Shown in pieces: positions 1 through 8,949 of a stretch of 64,000 bases of DNA. Below the pieces are notes generated by a model. That model made no database searches. It was not told the origin of the DNA and saw only the letters and a program-made list of their open reading frames with translations. A program made the translations under genes and the position numbers. This DNA is from Micromonospora sediminimaris (lineage in GTDB: Bacteria; Actinomycetota; Actinomycetes; Mycobacteriales; Micromonosporaceae). The first letter of the stretch is position 1; each line of letters begins with the position of its first letter. Location of the stretch: assembly GCA_900112325.1 (NCBI GenBank), contig FOLJ01000004.1, forward strand, positions 310,001 through 374,000, written 5' to 3'.

Positions 1-938
1 CCCTGCTCTGGCAGGCCCGCGCCGTCGCGTCGAGGGGACGCCGGATCGCGTCCACCCTGGTCCTCGCCGGCACCGTCGTCGTCACCGCGGTGTGGTCGGC
101 GACGCTGCTGGGCCGTACCTCCGACTGGTATCCGTGGCTGCGTACCGCCGTACTGGTCGGCGGGCTGATCGCGGTGTCGACGCTGCTGCTGGCCCATCGG
201 CTGGTCCGCCGCGCGGCCGTCCCGGCGTTGCTGGTCAGCGCGGCGGTGGCGCTGGCCGGGCCGGCCGCGTACGCGATGCAGACCGCAGCGACCCCGCACA
301 CCGGCGCCATCCCGACCGCCGGTCCGCAGGCGCGCGGCGGTTTCGGGCCGGGCGGGGGCGGACGTTTCGCCGACGGCCCTTACGCCGGCCGCTTCGACGG
401 CACCGGTCGACCCGGCGACGGCCGGTCCGGCTTTGGCCCGCCGGGCACAGCCGACGGCGCCGGCCAGACCGACGGCGGCCGACCCCTCGGCGGTGCGGTC
501 TCCGGTGGCCAGGTCCCCGGTGGGCCGCCGACGGCCGGGCGGACCGGAGCGAACCGTGGCGGCCCAGGTGGCCTGCTCGACTCCCGGGAGCCGAGCGCGG
601 AACTGCGGGAGCTGCTGGAACGCGACGGGGACGACTACACCTGGATAGCGGCCACCGTCGGCTCCAACAACGCCTCCGGCTACCAGCTGGCCACCGGCCG
701 GCCGGTGATGGCGGTGGGCGGCTTCAACGGCAGCGACCCGTCGCCCACCCTCGAGCAGTTCCAGCGGTACGTGGCCGACGGCAGGATCCACTGGTTCCTC
801 GGCGGGGGTGGCTTCCGGGGCACCAACGGCGGCAGCTCCGCCTCCTCGGAGATCGCCGCCTGGGTCGCGGCGAACTTCCCGACGCAGACCGTCGACGGGG
901 TCGCCCTCTACGACCTGAGCAGCGGAAGGCAGGGATGA
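1..938 (+). CDS. C-terminal part of GT39-family membrane mannosyltransferase-like protein (5' end outside window)
   Basis: The frame is open from the window edge to a TGA at 936-938, so the N-terminus with the catalytic membrane core is missing. What remains shows the last membrane helices (around 60-290), then a Gly/Pro-rich low-complexity stretch (about 300-590), then a compact soluble tail with WIAATVGSNNASGYQLATGR and a PSPTLEQFQRYV segment. That tail resembles the C-terminal domain of the YkcA/YkcB type of ArnT-like glycosyltransferases, which use polyprenyl-phosphate sugars at the membrane. The next gene, a GT2-GtrA protein that could supply such a lipid-linked sugar, begins 4 bases downstream, which supports one operon. 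The family call is fairly confident; the sugar is unknown. Confidence 0.75.
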   Translation, partial: LLWQARAVASRGRRIASTLVLAGTVVVTAVWSATLLGRTSDWYPWLRTAVLVGGLIAVSTLLLAHRLVRRAAVPALLVSAAVALAGPAAYAMQTAATPHTGAIPTAGPQARGGFGPGGGGRFADGPYAGRFDGTGRPGDGRSGFGPPGTADGAGQTDGGRPLGGAVSGGQVPGGPPTAGRTGANRGGPGGLLDSREPSAELRELLERDGDDYTWIAATVGSNNASGYQLATGRPVMAVGGFNGSDPSPTLEQFQRYVADGRIHWFLGGGGFRGTNGGSSASSEIAAWVAANFPTQTVDGVALYDLSSGRQG

Positions 939-942
939 CGCG

Positions 943-2166
943 ATGATCACCTCGATCGGTTCCCGCGCCGCCGTACCGGCCCGGCCCGGCGCACCGAACC
1001 CGGTACTGGACGTCGTCGTCCCGGTCTACAACGAAGAGGTCGACCTCGGCCCGAGCGTCCGGCGACTGCACGCCCACCTGGCCGAGCACTTCCCGTACCC
1101 GTTCCGGATCACCATCGCCGACAACGCCAGCATCGACGGCACGCCGGCCGTCGCCGAGGCCCTCACCGTCGAGCTGCCCGAGGTTCGGGTACGGCACCTG
1201 TCCGCCAAGGGCCGCGGGCGGGCCCTGCGGGCGGCCTGGTCGGCGTCGGACGCGCCGGTGCTGGCGTACATGGATGTCGACCTCTCCACCGATCTCGCGG
1301 CGCTGCTGCCGCTGGTCGCGCCACTGATCTCGGGTCACTCCGACGTGGCCATCGGTACCCGGCTGGCGCGTACCGCCCGGGTGGTGCGCGGTGCCCGGCG
1401 GGAGGTCATCTCCCGGACGTACAACCTGCTGCTGCGCGGCACCCTGGCCGTCCGGTTCTCCGACGCGCAGTGCGGGTTCAAGGCCATCCGGGCGGACGTG
1501 GCCCGCGAGCTGCTGCCACTGGTGCAGGACACCGGCTGGTTCTTCGACACCGAGCTGCTGGTGCTGGCGCAGCGGGCCGGACTACGCATCCACGAGGTGC
1601 CGGTCGACTGGATCGACGACCCGGACAGCCGGGTGGACGTGGTGGCCACCGCCGTGGCCGATCTGCGCGGCATCGGGCGGCTCGGCCGGGCGCTGCTGAC
1701 CGGTGCGCTGCCCCTGGCCGAGCTGAGAGCGCAGCTCGGTCGGGCTCCGCTGGCGGCTCCGCCGGAGCAGGCGCCCGCCGGGCTGCCCCGGCAACTGATC
1801 CGGTTCGCCGCCGTGGGGGTGGTCAGCACCTGCGCGTACCTGCTGCTGTTCACGCTGACCCGGGGTGCGCTCGGCGCCCAGCCGGCGAACCTGCTGGCGT
1901 TGCTGCTCACCGCGGTGGCCAACACCGCCGCCAACCGGCGGCTCACCTTCGGCATCGCCGGACGCCGGCACGTCACCCGGCACCACGTGCAGGGACTGCT
2001 GGCGTTCGCTCTCGGCCTCGCGCTCACCAGCGGGTCACTGGCCATCCTGCACGCGGCCACCACCCCGGACCGGGCTGTGGAACTGGCGGTCCTGCTTGCG
2101 GCAAACCTCGCCGCCACAGCCCTGCGCTTCACCCTGCTCCGCCTAGCCATGCACCACCACCCCTGA
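943..2166 (+). CDS. bifunctional glycosyltransferase family 2 / GtrA-like membrane protein
   Basis: The 407-residue protein has two parts. Residues about 20-250 are a GT2 domain of the dolichyl-phosphate-sugar synthase type, with VVVPVYNEE near the N-terminus and the metal-binding DVDLSTD segment. Residues about 280-407 hold four hydrophobic helices typical of GtrA (FAAVGVVSTCAYLLLF). By family knowledge such fusions transfer a sugar from a nucleotide donor to polyprenyl phosphate and help move it across the membrane. The upstream GT39 gene is the natural consumer. An AGGGA precedes the ATG. The 3' end is followed directly by a hairpin repeat. Confidence 0.87.
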   Translation: MITSIGSRAAVPARPGAPNPVLDVVVPVYNEEVDLGPSVRRLHAHLAEHFPYPFRITIADNASIDGTPAVAEALTVELPEVRVRHLSAKGRGRALRAAWSASDAPVLAYMDVDLSTDLAALLPLVAPLISGHSDVAIGTRLARTARVVRGARREVISRTYNLLLRGTLAVRFSDAQCGFKAIRADVARELLPLVQDTGWFFDTELLVLAQRAGLRIHEVPVDWIDDPDSRVDVVATAVADLRGIGRLGRALLTGALPLAELRAQLGRAPLAAPPEQAPAGLPRQLIRFAAVGVVSTCAYLLLFTLTRGALGAQPANLLALLLTAVANTAANRRLTFGIAGRRHVTRHHVQGLLAFALGLALTSGSLAILHAATTPDRAVELAVLLAANLAATALRFTLLRLAMHHHP

Positions 2167-2186
2167 CAGCACCCCCGACACACCGT

Positions 2187-2247
2187 GTTGATCAAGAAGT
2201 TCTGGTCGCCGATGAAGATCGAACTAGGCGGAAACCTCTTGATCAAC
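2187..2247. repeat. hairpin repeat family A, copy 1, with G-rich tail
   Basis: Left arm GTTGATCAAGAAGTT (2187-2201) pairs with the right arm at 2233-2247 at 14 of 15 positions; the spacer is about 31 bases. A G-rich tract containing seven consecutive G follows to about 2290. Copies with the same arm sequence lie at 24654-24714 and 63496-63554. It sits just after the stop of the GT2-GtrA gene and before the small membrane peptide gene, so it could act as a terminator here. Confidence 0.8.
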
Positions 2248-2418
2248 AGCGGGCGTCGGGGTGGGGCGGGGGGGAAATGGGGTGGGAAGTGTGTTGTTGT
2301 GGCCGACAGGTGGCAATTGGCAGCGTACGGTGGCATGGTCCGGCCAGGCCGCCCGAATCCTCAATGCGAGCTTATGGCGGTTGGTGTCGGTTGTGACGGC
2401 AGAGGGAAGGAGCGGTCG

Positions 2419-2568
2419 GTGAACCACCTGGCCTACCTGGACGCGGGATCCGGCAGCCTGATCGTGCAGGCGGTGGTCGGCGGGATCGCCGGCGTCGCGG
2501 TGGCGGCCAAGCTCTACTGGCGCAGGCTCGTCAGCCGGTTTCGCCGCCAGCCCACCGACCAGAGCTGA
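2419..2568 (+). CDS. 49-residue single-helix membrane peptide
   Basis: The start is GTG 2419, chosen because AAGGAG at 2407-2412 lies 6 bases upstream; a longer in-frame opening from 2185 would run through the hairpin repeat and has no ribosome site. The peptide begins with NHLAYLDAGSGSLIVQ, followed by one Gly/Ala/Val-rich helix and a basic tail ending RRQPTDQS. It lies 9 bases before the methyltransferase gene and probably belongs to the same transcript. The family is not recognised; a membrane-inserted partner of the neighbouring envelope enzymes is inference. Confidence 0.65.
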   Translation: MNHLAYLDAGSGSLIVQAVVGGIAGVAVAAKLYWRRLVSRFRRQPTDQS

Positions 2569-2577
2569 CCCGATCCG

Positions 2578-4053
2578 ATGGTGATTCCGGACCTTGGCCG
2601 GTCGTCGCGACCGGCCCCGCTGCACGTCGACCCTCGGCCAGAGCCCGGCTCGTTCCGCGACCCGGCGAACCGGGTGTTCCACGCCGGCGACGACGTGCTG
2701 CGCGCGCTCGACCGGACCGCCGCCGCCGACTGGCGTGCCCTCGCCGCCAGCAGTTTCTTTCCGCCGTTGCTCGCCGCCGGCAAGGTCTGCGGCACCGAGG
2801 AACTGCCGGTGGAGTCGCCGTTGCGGGAACTGCCGTCGGGTCCGGCGTCGACCGACTGGGCGACGGTGCTTCGGCACGAGCGCGTTCCGTTCGTCTCACA
2901 CCCGTACGAGTGGTCCTTCGCCATGTTGCGCGACGCCGCGCTGCTGCACCTGGAGATCCTCCGGGCCGCCCTGCCGGCGGGCTTCACCACGAAGGACGGC
3001 TCGGCGTACAACCTCCAGTGGCGCGGCACCGAGCCGGTCTTCATCGACATCGGGTCCTTCACTCCGCTGCGCGACGGTGAACCCTGGGCCGGCTACCGAC
3101 AGTTCTGCCAGACACTGCTCTACCCGCTGATGCTCAGCGCCCACCTGGGGCTGGCCTTCCAACCGTGGCTGCGGGCCCAGGTCGACGGCATCGAGCCGGA
3201 GCAGATGGGCCCACTGTTCCGGGGCACCCGTCGGCTGTTGCCCGGGGTGCTCACCCACGTCCACCTGCACGGCTCCGTTCAGCGCCGCAGCGCCGACACC
3301 AGCACCGCCGACGTACGCGCCCAGTTGCGCGACGCCGGGTACACCCGTGAGCTGGCCGTGGCCACCGTGCGGGGGCTGGAGAAGCTCGTCCGCCGCCTTG
3401 ATCATCAGCCGGCTGCCACCCACTGGGTCGACTACCAGCAGACCTGCGGCTACTCCGGCGACGACCGGGCGGGCAAGGAGCGCTTCGTGGCTGCCGCGTT
3501 GAGCGTCGCCGGTCGGCGCCGGCTCGTGCTCGACCTGGGCGCCAACGACGGACGGTACGCGCGCCTCGCGGCCCGGCACGCCGACTACGTGGTCGCCGTG
3601 GAGCAGGACCCGGCGGTGGTCGACCGGCTGTACCGCACCCTGCGCGGAGAGGGCGAACGGCACGTCCTGCCGCTGGTGATGGACCTGGCCGACCCGTCGC
3701 CCGGCGGTGGCTGGCGCGGCACCGAACGGGCCTCGTTCGCCGCCCGGGTCAACGCGGACACCGTGCTCGCCCTGGCCCTGGTGCACCACCTGGCGATCGG
3801 ACGCAACGTGCCGCTGCCGGAGGTGCTGGCCTGCCTCGCCGGCTTCGCCGCGCCCGGCGGCCGGCTGGTGGTCGAGTTCGTCCACCCGGACGACCCGATG
3901 GCCGCCCGACTGCTGGCCAACAAGCCCGACGGCATCTTTCCCGACTACCGGCGGAATGCCTTCGAGGCCCTGCTCGCCGGCCACGGCACCGTCGAGGACC
4001 GGCTGGAACTGCCCTCGGGGACCCGCACGTTGTACCGGGTGGCGCTTCCGTGA
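2578..4053 (+). CDS. class I SAM-dependent methyltransferase with long N-terminal domain
   Basis: This is a 491-residue protein. The C-terminal half carries a SAM-binding core: LVLDLGANDGRYARLAA (motif I) and VVAVEQDPAVVDRLY (second strand and acidic loop). The N-terminal 290 residues form a separate region with KDGSAYNLQWRGTEPVFIDIGSF, a spacing of Lys, Asn and Asp that loosely recalls kinase-like folds, though that is only a resemblance. The 3' end overlaps the sulfatase gene by 4 bases, so the two are translationally coupled. Modification of a cell-envelope glycan or lipid is likely from context; the substrate is unknown. Confidence 0.75.
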   Translation: MVIPDLGRSSRPAPLHVDPRPEPGSFRDPANRVFHAGDDVLRALDRTAAADWRALAASSFFPPLLAAGKVCGTEELPVESPLRELPSGPASTDWATVLRHERVPFVSHPYEWSFAMLRDAALLHLEILRAALPAGFTTKDGSAYNLQWRGTEPVFIDIGSFTPLRDGEPWAGYRQFCQTLLYPLMLSAHLGLAFQPWLRAQVDGIEPEQMGPLFRGTRRLLPGVLTHVHLHGSVQRRSADTSTADVRAQLRDAGYTRELAVATVRGLEKLVRRLDHQPAATHWVDYQQTCGYSGDDRAGKERFVAAALSVAGRRRLVLDLGANDGRYARLAARHADYVVAVEQDPAVVDRLYRTLRGEGERHVLPLVMDLADPSPGGGWRGTERASFAARVNADTVLALALVHHLAIGRNVPLPEVLACLAGFAAPGGRLVVEFVHPDDPMAARLLANKPDGIFPDYRRNAFEALLAGHGTVEDRLELPSGTRTLYRVALP

Positions 4054-6146
4054 CCGACCGCCCCACCACCGAGGCCGGCGTGAGCGGTCCCGGCAGCGAC
4101 CCGGTGCCGGCCCCGTCCGCGCCGACCGATCTGACCGAGACGGTACGCCGCAGGTGGTGGGGTTGGGGCAGCTGGCGAGCTGAGGGCCGGCGGCTGCTGG
4201 AGGTCACCGCGCTGGTCGGGCTGGTGATCACCCAGCCGTTGCTGGACATCCTCGGCCGCAGCCCGGACTTCTTCCTGTTCCACCGGGCCGACCGGGGCGA
4301 GATCCTGCTGCTGGTGGCCCTGGTCGCGGTGGTGCCGACGGTGGCGCTCGGGCTGCTGGGCCTGCTCGCCGGCCTGGCCGGAGCCGCGGTGCGGACGGTC
4401 ACCCACAGCCTGCTGCTCGGGCTGCTGGTCGCCGCGCTGGCGGTGCAGGTGGGCCGGCACACCACACCGCTGCGGGGCGTACCGCTGCTGCTGGTGGCGC
4501 TGGTGTTCGGCACCGCCGCAGCCGTCGCCCACCGGCGCTGGACGGCCCTCGGTCGGGTGCTGCGCCTGGCGGCCGTCGGCCCGCTGATCTTCGTCGGGCT
4601 GTTCCTGTTCGCCTCGCCGACCGGGCCGGTGGTGCTGCCGCTCGGCGACGGCGGCGTGGCGGGCACGGCGACCGGCAACCGGCACCCGCCGGTGATCATG
4701 CTGATCCTCGACGAGCTTCCGCTGGTCTCCCTGCTCGACGCCACCGGTGGCGTCGACGCGACCCGGTTTCCGCACTTCGCCGAGCTGGCCGCCGCCTCGA
4801 CCTGGTACCGCAACGCGACAGGGGTCAGCGGCTGGACCCCGTACGCGTTGCCGGCGATGCTGACCGGCCGCTACCCGGCCGAGTCGTTCGCCCCGCACTA
4901 CTCGCACTACCCGGACAACCTCTTCACCGCCTTCGGCGGGTTGTACGACATCCGCGCCGAGGAGAGCATCACCCGGCTCTGCCCGCCGAGCCGCTGCGAG
5001 CAGCCGGTCACCCCGGAACAGGGGACCGGCGTGCTGGTGCGGGAGACGGCGGAGCTGCTGCGTCAGGTGACCGCGCCGCACGACAGTCGGATCGACCCGG
5101 AGGACTCCTACCGCGAACGCACCGCCGAGGAGGCCGGCATCGACGCCGCAGAGCCGGTGCCGACCGACCCGAAGTTCCGCTGGGACAGCCTCAACGTCAA
5201 CCAGCCGGCCCGCTTCACCAGCTTCCTCGCCGGCCTGGCCCCGTCGGCGCGACCGACACTGCATTTCCTGCACCTGCTGATGCCCCACTCGCCGTGGGCG
5301 TTCCTGCCGTCCGGGGCGCGGTACGAGGCCCCGGAGGACTTCCCCAACGAGGGTGACGGCTGGGTGGACCTGGCCCGCGCCCGGCACCTCGCCCAACTCG
5401 GCTACACCGACCGGCTGATTGGCGAGACGATGCGTACGCTGCGCGCCAGCGGACTGTGGGACGAGGCGCTCGTGGTGGTCACCGCCGACCACGGAGTCAG
5501 TTTCACAAAGGGCGTGCAGGGGCGCGGCGAGGACGCGATCCGCGCCGCCGCCGACGAGGTGGCCTGGGTGCCGCTGTTCGTCAAGACGCCCGGCCAGCGC
5601 AGCGGGCAGGTCGACGACCGCAACTGGCAACACGTCGACCTGCTGCCGACGATCGCCGACGAGGCCGCCATCCGGTTGCCCTGGCGGGTCGACGGTCGTT
5701 CCGCCCGGCAGGGGCCCCGCGCCGACGCGGGCAAGGTCTTCTACGACCGGCCGTCCCAGCCGATGCCGATCAGCGGCGGGGTGCCGGCCGCGCCGCCACC
5801 GATGGCGCCGCACCGGCTGGTCGGCACCGCCGTGGGCGCGGTACCGACCTCCGGCAGCGCCCGGGTCGGCGGGCTGGACGCCTTCCGGGCCGTCGATCCC
5901 GACGAGGGTGTGCTGCCCGGCATGATCTGGGGCACCGTCGACGACGACGTCCCCGACGGCACCGAGCTGGCGGTGGCCGTCAACGGCACCGTCGCGGCGG
6001 TGGTCCCGGTGGTCGCCCCGGACCCCGGCGGCCGACGCTTCGCGGCGCTGCTCGCCGACGACCGGCTGTTCCGGGCCGGCGCCAACCACCTCGACCTCTA
6101 CCTGGTCGGCCAGGACGGCCAACTTCGTCAGCTGTCGATCTCCTGA
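4050..6146 (+). CDS. membrane-anchored sulfatase-like (alkaline phosphatase superfamily) enzyme
   Basis: This 698-residue protein starts at GTG 4050, overlapping the methyltransferase stop by 4 bases. An N-terminal block of about four to six hydrophobic helices (residues 45-200) precedes an extracellular catalytic domain that opens with VIMLILDELP and continues with GWTPYALPAMLTGRYP, the nucleophile region, then HFLHLLMPHSPW and VVVTADHGVSF, which carry metal ligands. No sulfatase-type C-x-P-x-R is visible in the nucleophile segment, so phosphoglycerol or phosphoethanolamine transfer, as in LtaS-type enzymes, is as possible as sulfate hydrolysis. It is the last gene of the envelope cluster. 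Confidence 0.8.
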   Translation: MTDRPTTEAGVSGPGSDPVPAPSAPTDLTETVRRRWWGWGSWRAEGRRLLEVTALVGLVITQPLLDILGRSPDFFLFHRADRGEILLLVALVAVVPTVALGLLGLLAGLAGAAVRTVTHSLLLGLLVAALAVQVGRHTTPLRGVPLLLVALVFGTAAAVAHRRWTALGRVLRLAAVGPLIFVGLFLFASPTGPVVLPLGDGGVAGTATGNRHPPVIMLILDELPLVSLLDATGGVDATRFPHFAELAAASTWYRNATGVSGWTPYALPAMLTGRYPAESFAPHYSHYPDNLFTAFGGLYDIRAEESITRLCPPSRCEQPVTPEQGTGVLVRETAELLRQVTAPHDSRIDPEDSYRERTAEEAGIDAAEPVPTDPKFRWDSLNVNQPARFTSFLAGLAPSARPTLHFLHLLMPHSPWAFLPSGARYEAPEDFPNEGDGWVDLARARHLAQLGYTDRLIGETMRTLRASGLWDEALVVVTADHGVSFTKGVQGRGEDAIRAAADEVAWVPLFVKTPGQRSGQVDDRNWQHVDLLPTIADEAAIRLPWRVDGRSARQGPRADAGKVFYDRPSQPMPISGGVPAAPPPMAPHRLVGTAVGAVPTSGSARVGGLDAFRAVDPDEGVLPGMIWGTVDDDVPDGTELAVAVNGTVAAVVPVVAPDPGGRRFAALLADDRLFRAGANHLDLYLVGQDGQLRQLSIS

Positions 6147-6395
6147 CCGGTCCGTCGGGCCCGCCAGGTCGGCACGCGCGCCGGTCTTGGATCGTTTCCC
6201 ACTCCGCCTGTTTGCACGCTACGTGCGCCTTTCCTGCCTGTCCGTCCCGGTCGTCGGGGTTTCCCGGCGCTTCGGTCGGGAATCGGGTGACGCATGCCTC
6301 ACCGCCGAACCACGAGCGGCGGTGTTGCCGCAACCGCAATTACGGTAGAAGCGAAGGCAATTCAACGTAGATCTGCCGGCGAAGCGAGGAACCAC

Positions 6396-7679
6396 ATGAC
6401 GGAAGTCAAGCTCGATCACCCCGGCGGGCAGCTGTCGATGCCGGTACATTCCGCGGTCGAGGGCCCCGCCGGGATCGGTGTGGGCAAGCTGCTGAAGGAA
6501 ACCGGGCTGACGACGTACGACCCGGGGTTCGTCAACACCGCCGCCTGTTCGTCCGCGATCACCTACATCGACGGTGACGCGGGCATCCTGCGTTACCGTG
6601 GCTACCCGATCGATCAGCTGGCCGAGAAGAGCTCCTTCCTGGAGGTCTCCTACCTGCTGATCTACGGTGAGCTGCCGACCACCCAGGAGCTGACCGAGTT
6701 CACCGAGCGGATCCGCCGGCACTCGTTGCTGCACGAGGAGATGCGGCGCTTCTTCGACGGTTTCCCCCGGGAGGCCCACCCGATGGCGGTGCTCTCCTCC
6801 GCCGTCAGCGCCATCTCCACCTTCTACCAGGACAGCCTCGACCCGTTCGACGCCGAGCACGTGGAGATGTCCACGGTCCGGCTGATGGCGAAGGTGCCGA
6901 CCATCGCCTCGTACGCGTACAAGAAGGCGATCGGGCAGCCGCTGCTGTATCCGGAGAACTCCCTGGGCTACGTGGAGAACTTCCTGCGGATGACGTTCGG
7001 TGTGCCGGCGGAGCCGTACGAGGTCGACCCGGTGATCGCCCGGGTGCTGGACATGCTCTTCGTGCTGCACGCCGACCACGAGCAGAACTGCTCCACCTCG
7101 ACGGTGCGGCTGGTGGGCTCCAGCAACGCCAACCTGTTCGCCTCGGTCTCGGCCGGCGTCAACGCGCTGTTCGGCCCGCTGCACGGCGGCGCCAACCAGG
7201 CGGTGCTGGAGATGCTCGAGCGCATCCAGGCCGACGGCGGTGACGTGCAGTCGTTCGTCCGCAAGGTGAAGGACCGCGAGGACGGCGTCAAGCTGATGGG
7301 GTTCGGCCACCGGGTCTACAAGAACTACGACCCGCGTGCCGCGATCGTGAAGCAGGCGGCGCAGGACGTGCTCGGCCGGATGGCCAAGCCGGACCCGCTG
7401 CTGGACATCGCGATGCAACTGGAGGAGATCGCCCTCGCCGACGACTTCTTCGTCTCCCGCAAGCTCTACCCGAACGTCGACTTCTACACCGGCCTGATCT
7501 ACAAGGCCATGGGCTTCCCGACGAAGATGTTCACCGTGCTGTTCGCCCTGGGGCGGCTGCCGGGCTGGATCGCCCAGTGGCGCGAGATGATCAACGACCC
7601 GGAGACCAAGATCGGCCGCCCGCGGCAGGTCTACACCGGTGCCGCCGAGCGGAACTACCTTCCCGTCGAGCAGCGCTGA
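6396..7679 (+). CDS. gltA: citrate synthase, type II
   Basis: This 427-residue enzyme condenses acetyl-CoA with oxaloacetate. The N-terminus MTEVKLDHPGGQLSMPV matches the hexameric type II form. Active-site segments are visible: VLHADHEQNCSTSTVR, FGPLHGGANQAVLEML and MGFGHRVYKNYDPRA. The start is ATG 6396 with AGGA eight bases upstream; an in-frame ATG at 6294 lies in poorly conserved leader sequence. The 249-base gap before it holds the promoter, and a strong hairpin follows it. Confidence 0.96.
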   Translation: MTEVKLDHPGGQLSMPVHSAVEGPAGIGVGKLLKETGLTTYDPGFVNTAACSSAITYIDGDAGILRYRGYPIDQLAEKSSFLEVSYLLIYGELPTTQELTEFTERIRRHSLLHEEMRRFFDGFPREAHPMAVLSSAVSAISTFYQDSLDPFDAEHVEMSTVRLMAKVPTIASYAYKKAIGQPLLYPENSLGYVENFLRMTFGVPAEPYEVDPVIARVLDMLFVLHADHEQNCSTSTVRLVGSSNANLFASVSAGVNALFGPLHGGANQAVLEMLERIQADGGDVQSFVRKVKDREDGVKLMGFGHRVYKNYDPRAAIVKQAAQDVLGRMAKPDPLLDIAMQLEEIALADDFFVSRKLYPNVDFYTGLIYKAMGFPTKMFTVLFALGRLPGWIAQWREMINDPETKIGRPRQVYTGAAERNYLPVEQR

Positions 7680-7702
7680 CCGCGCAACCTGACGCAGCCC
7701 GC

Positions 7703-7751
7703 ACGACGACGGCCGCCGCACCCGGAACACGGGTACGGCGGCCGTCGTCGT
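7703..7751 (+). terminator. strong intrinsic-type hairpin after citrate synthase
   Basis: A long stem is formed by ACGACGACGGCCGCCG plus ACCCG on the left and CGGGT plus CGGCGGCCGTCGTCGT on the right, with one opposed C/A and a 5-base loop. It starts 24 bases after the gltA stop and has no T-tract, as is common in actinobacteria. Confidence 0.85.
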
Positions 7752-8070
7752 CCTGACCCGCAGTGGTGGGCAGGTCGCCGAGCACCTCGTTGATGACATG
7801 GATGCGGGCGGCGCCGGCCCGGTAGTCGGTGGTAACCGTGCCGGCGGCGACCAGCTCGGCCACCGGCAGCGCCCCGGTGACCAGATGATCGCGCAGCAAC
7901 CCGCGCCCTCCTCGGACCGCACCGCCGCCGGATGTCTGCGAGTGTGTCGGATGCGCAGCGTCGCCGACCAGTGTGGATAGATCGTAACGGCAGACCGAAC
8001 TACCCGAACAGACCTGGTGCCATCCGGCGGGCGCCGCCCCACACGCCGCCCGGCGGTGCCCACGGGCGGG
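7752..8070. other. gene-poor gap; possible degraded reading frame on the minus strand
   Basis: No convincing gene is seen. On the minus strand a short open stretch (about 7899 down to 7755) has coding-like third-position GC and reads LRDHLVTGALPVAELVAAGT and on to HVINEVLGDLPTT, but it then runs through the gltA terminator and into the gltA 3' end. It could be a remnant of a longer gene whose end was lost. It has no recognised family or ribosome site. Confidence 0.3.
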
Positions 8071-8658
8071 TCAGTCGACGGCGGCCTTCAGCAGCCAGGA
8101 CGTCACCCGGGGATGGCCGGGCAGTTCGGCCCGGCCGGTGCACCAGAGCAGCACATCGACCGGATCCCCGGCCGGGGCCTGCGGAAAGAGCCGGGCGAGC
8201 ACCGCCGCGCACAGCTCCGCCGGTGGCCGCCAGTCGATGCCGAGCCCCTGGGCGATGTCCCAGGTGTGCACGAGCGTCTCGTTGACCCCGAGGGCGGCGA
8301 AGCCACCCGGATCGGTCGGCCCCCAGTGCCACCCACGGGCGGCCGGATCCGCAGCGTCGACCGCTTCGCTCAGCAGCCGCCCGCAGGCGGTGACCACGGC
8401 GAGAACATCGCGCGGCGCGGCGTCGTCCCGGACGACCAGGTCGAACGGCAGGTACGCCTCATCCGGGCGGGCTGCGACCTGACCCGCGTACGCCAGCAGG
8501 TCGTGGGCGACGTGGACCGCCGTCGTCCAGCAACTCCACTTCAGCGGGCCCGCCCGGTGTTCCCGCCAGTCCCGGGACAGGTGCGGCGTGAGCACCCGCA
8601 CCATCTCGGTCACCGCCCGCTCGACGTCCCCACCGTCCATCCTCATCATGTCCAGCAT
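8071..8658 (-). CDS. maleylpyruvate isomerase family mycothiol-dependent enzyme
   Basis: This is a 195-residue protein of the DinB-like four-helix group. The segment KWSCWTTAVHVAHDLLAYAG and the later NETLVHTWDIAQGLG carry the histidines expected to hold a metal ion in this group; family members use mycothiol as a thiol cofactor. The start is taken at ATG 8658; later in-frame ATGs at 8649, 8646 and 8640 are possible. A second DinB-type gene lies nearby on the other strand at 8950. The substrate is unknown. Confidence 0.75.
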   Translation of the reverse strand: MLDMMRMDGGDVERAVTEMVRVLTPHLSRDWREHRAGPLKWSCWTTAVHVAHDLLAYAGQVAARPDEAYLPFDLVVRDDAAPRDVLAVVTACGRLLSEAVDAADPAARGWHWGPTDPGGFAALGVNETLVHTWDIAQGLGIDWRPPAELCAAVLARLFPQAPAGDPVDVLLWCTGRAELPGHPRVTSWLLKAAVD

Positions 8659-8738
8659 GCTGCCATTCGCCCTGCCGGCCGGCGGCCCCGTCAGGTCCGG
8701 GCTGCCGCACCAACCGGGTGAGCGGTACGGTGCCGCCC

Positions 8739-8861
8739 ATGAGTCAGCAGGTGCGGGTCCGACCGTTTTCGCTCGGTGGGCGCGTGGTGCTGGTGGCCCA
8801 CCTGTTGATGCTGGCCGCCGTGCTGATCGGCAGACTAGGGGTTTGCCGACGGCGGTCGTGA
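8739..8861 (+). CDS. possible 40-residue single-helix membrane peptide
   Basis: This short frame starts at ATG 8739 in the divergent gap between the two DinB-type genes. It begins MSQQVRVRPFSLGGR and contains one hydrophobic helix (VVLVAHLLMLAAVLIGRL) followed by a basic end. The composition is typical of a real membrane peptide rather than a shadow frame, but there is no clear ribosome site and no recognised family. Confidence 0.35.
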   Translation: MSQQVRVRPFSLGGRVVLVAHLLMLAAVLIGRLGVCRRRS

Positions 8862-8949
8862 GCGAGTGTCGGTCGGGATTGCTACCGTCCGGCATTCGCT
8901 GGAGCCGATCCGGGCGACACGTCCCGGGGGCATCGGCTGACAAGAGGGG

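Noticed and set aside
3945..6122. Long minus-strand frame opposite the sulfatase-like gene
   Set aside because: No ribosome site or recognisable domain, and the plus-strand protein is well supported.
7591..7899. 102-codon minus-strand frame after gltA
   Set aside because: It runs through the gltA terminator and antisense into gltA; listed only as a possible remnant.
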